In this document: positions 21,021-21,395 of the stretch, in pieces
Layout of the letters: each line of letters opens with the position of its first letter
How positions within the stretch are numbered: position 1 is the stretch's first letter
NCBI GenBank assembly: GCA_018702715.1
Contig: JABIYQ010000035.1
Span: forward strand, 1 to 21,395
Reading direction: 5' to 3'
Length of the DNA stretch: 21,395 nt
Source: Desulfobacula sp.
GTDB taxonomy: Bacteria; Desulfobacterota; Desulfobacteria; Desulfobacterales; Desulfobacteraceae
Translations under genes and position numbers: made by a program
Notes under the pieces: generated by a model
Databases searched by the model: none
What the model was told of the DNA's origin: nothing
The model's input: the letters and a program-made list of their open reading frames with translations, nothing else

Positions 21021-21395
21021 ATGAAAGAAAATCAATCCACCAACGTAATCGCCTTTCAGTTCAAAAACTCAACAAATCATGAAGTAAGAACAATTCAGAA
21101 AACAGACGGTTCAGTTTGGTTTGTGGCTGTTGACGCTTGTAGAATTTTAGGAGTTCAAACAAGAGATGTTTCGAAAAGGCTTGATCTTGACGAAATTAGT
21201 AAAGTGGATCGAAACCACTTAGGCCTAATACCAGGAAAAGCCATGGTTTTGGTAAACGAATCCGGCCTATACGCCCTCATCATGAAATCCCGAAAGCCCC
21301 AGGCCAAGAAATTCCGCAAATGGGTAACATCTGAAGTCTTGCCCCAGATCCGCAAAACAGGGGCATATATCCAGGAACCAACCCGACGTGATGCA
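21021..21395 (+). CDS. Bro-N family phage antirepressor, N-terminal part, cut by window edge
   Basis: The visible 125 codons include WFVAVDACRILGVQTRDVSKRL, then LVNESGLYALIMKSRKPQAK and FRKWVTSEVLPQIRKTGAY, which is the Bro-N domain (the DNA-binding N-terminus of phage antirepressors and Bro proteins). AAGGAG lies 7 nt before the ATG. The C-terminal domain, which decides whether it is an antirepressor or another Bro protein, lies beyond the window. It follows a structured leader and an operator-like palindrome, so its expression is probably tightly controlled. Antirepressors release phage genes from repression, which fits an element carrying a repressor-operator network. Confidence 0.88.
   Translation, partial: MKENQSTNVIAFQFKNSTNHEVRTIQKTDGSVWFVAVDACRILGVQTRDVSKRLDLDEISKVDRNHLGLIPGKAMVLVNESGLYALIMKSRKPQAKKFRKWVTSEVLPQIRKTGAYIQEPTRRDA

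Noticed and set aside
20736..21035. Leftward 99-codon frame and two rightward short frames upstream of the Bro-N gene
   Set aside because: No ribosome site for any of them, no family recognised, and the region is rich in hairpins; treated as a structured leader until conservation shows otherwise.

Overview
The window spans a chromosomal housekeeping block and the left end of an integrated element. The host is probably a moderately AT-rich deltaproteobacterium of the Desulfobacterales type. This is inferred from the gene style, the ptsH-ptsI-smpB-ssrA order and the tmRNA tag ADDYNYAVAA; no rRNA or other decisive marker is present.

Region 1 (1-3477) is chromosomal. It holds the 5' part of a LOG-family gene on the minus strand (cut by the window edge), a divergent intergenic region, HPr (ptsH), enzyme I (ptsI), smpB and the tmRNA gene ssrA. 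The ssrA gene has a clear sigma-70 promoter, and its 3' end is the apparent attachment site of the element.

Region 2 (3478-21395, running off the right edge) is a phage-like integrated element. Its tyrosine integrase points back towards ssrA. A divergent intergenic region with overlapping promoters and operators separates it from a small DNA-binding regulator. Everything after that reads rightward: a Sak4-like ATPase, a DUF669-like putative ssDNA-binding protein, two conserved phage early proteins, a DUF1351-like coiled-coil protein, several mini-proteins, a DEAH helicase with a zinc ribbon, a Cas4-like Fe-S nuclease, a double-HTH protein, a nucleotide and DNA modification cassette (thymidylate-synthase homologue, deoxyribosyltransferase-like protein, short C5-methyltransferase-like protein, P-loop dNMP-kinase-like protein), and a Toprim primase fused to a RepA-type helicase. 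Next come an iteron-rich putative origin with an AT-only tract, a VRR-NUC nuclease, a RelE-type toxin with a Phd/Xre-like antitoxin, a structured leader and the start of a Bro-N antirepressor. No structural, packaging or lysis genes appear, so this looks like the integration, early regulation and replication arm of a prophage or related element.

Two non-coding systems stand out. First, a near-palindrome of the form TTTCCCAAATGGGAAA occurs seven times. In the integrase promoter it fills the 17-bp spacer between the -35 and -10 hexamers. In five rightward intergenic regions it follows a T-run at an almost fixed distance (12, 12, 12, 12 and 13 nt). This suggests one element-encoded repressor controlling several terminator-plus-repressible-promoter modules. 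Second, 11 copies of CTTATCCGGA-type repeats in both orientations lie directly after the primase-helicase gene and next to a 21-nt AT-only run, which is the layout of an iteron replication origin.
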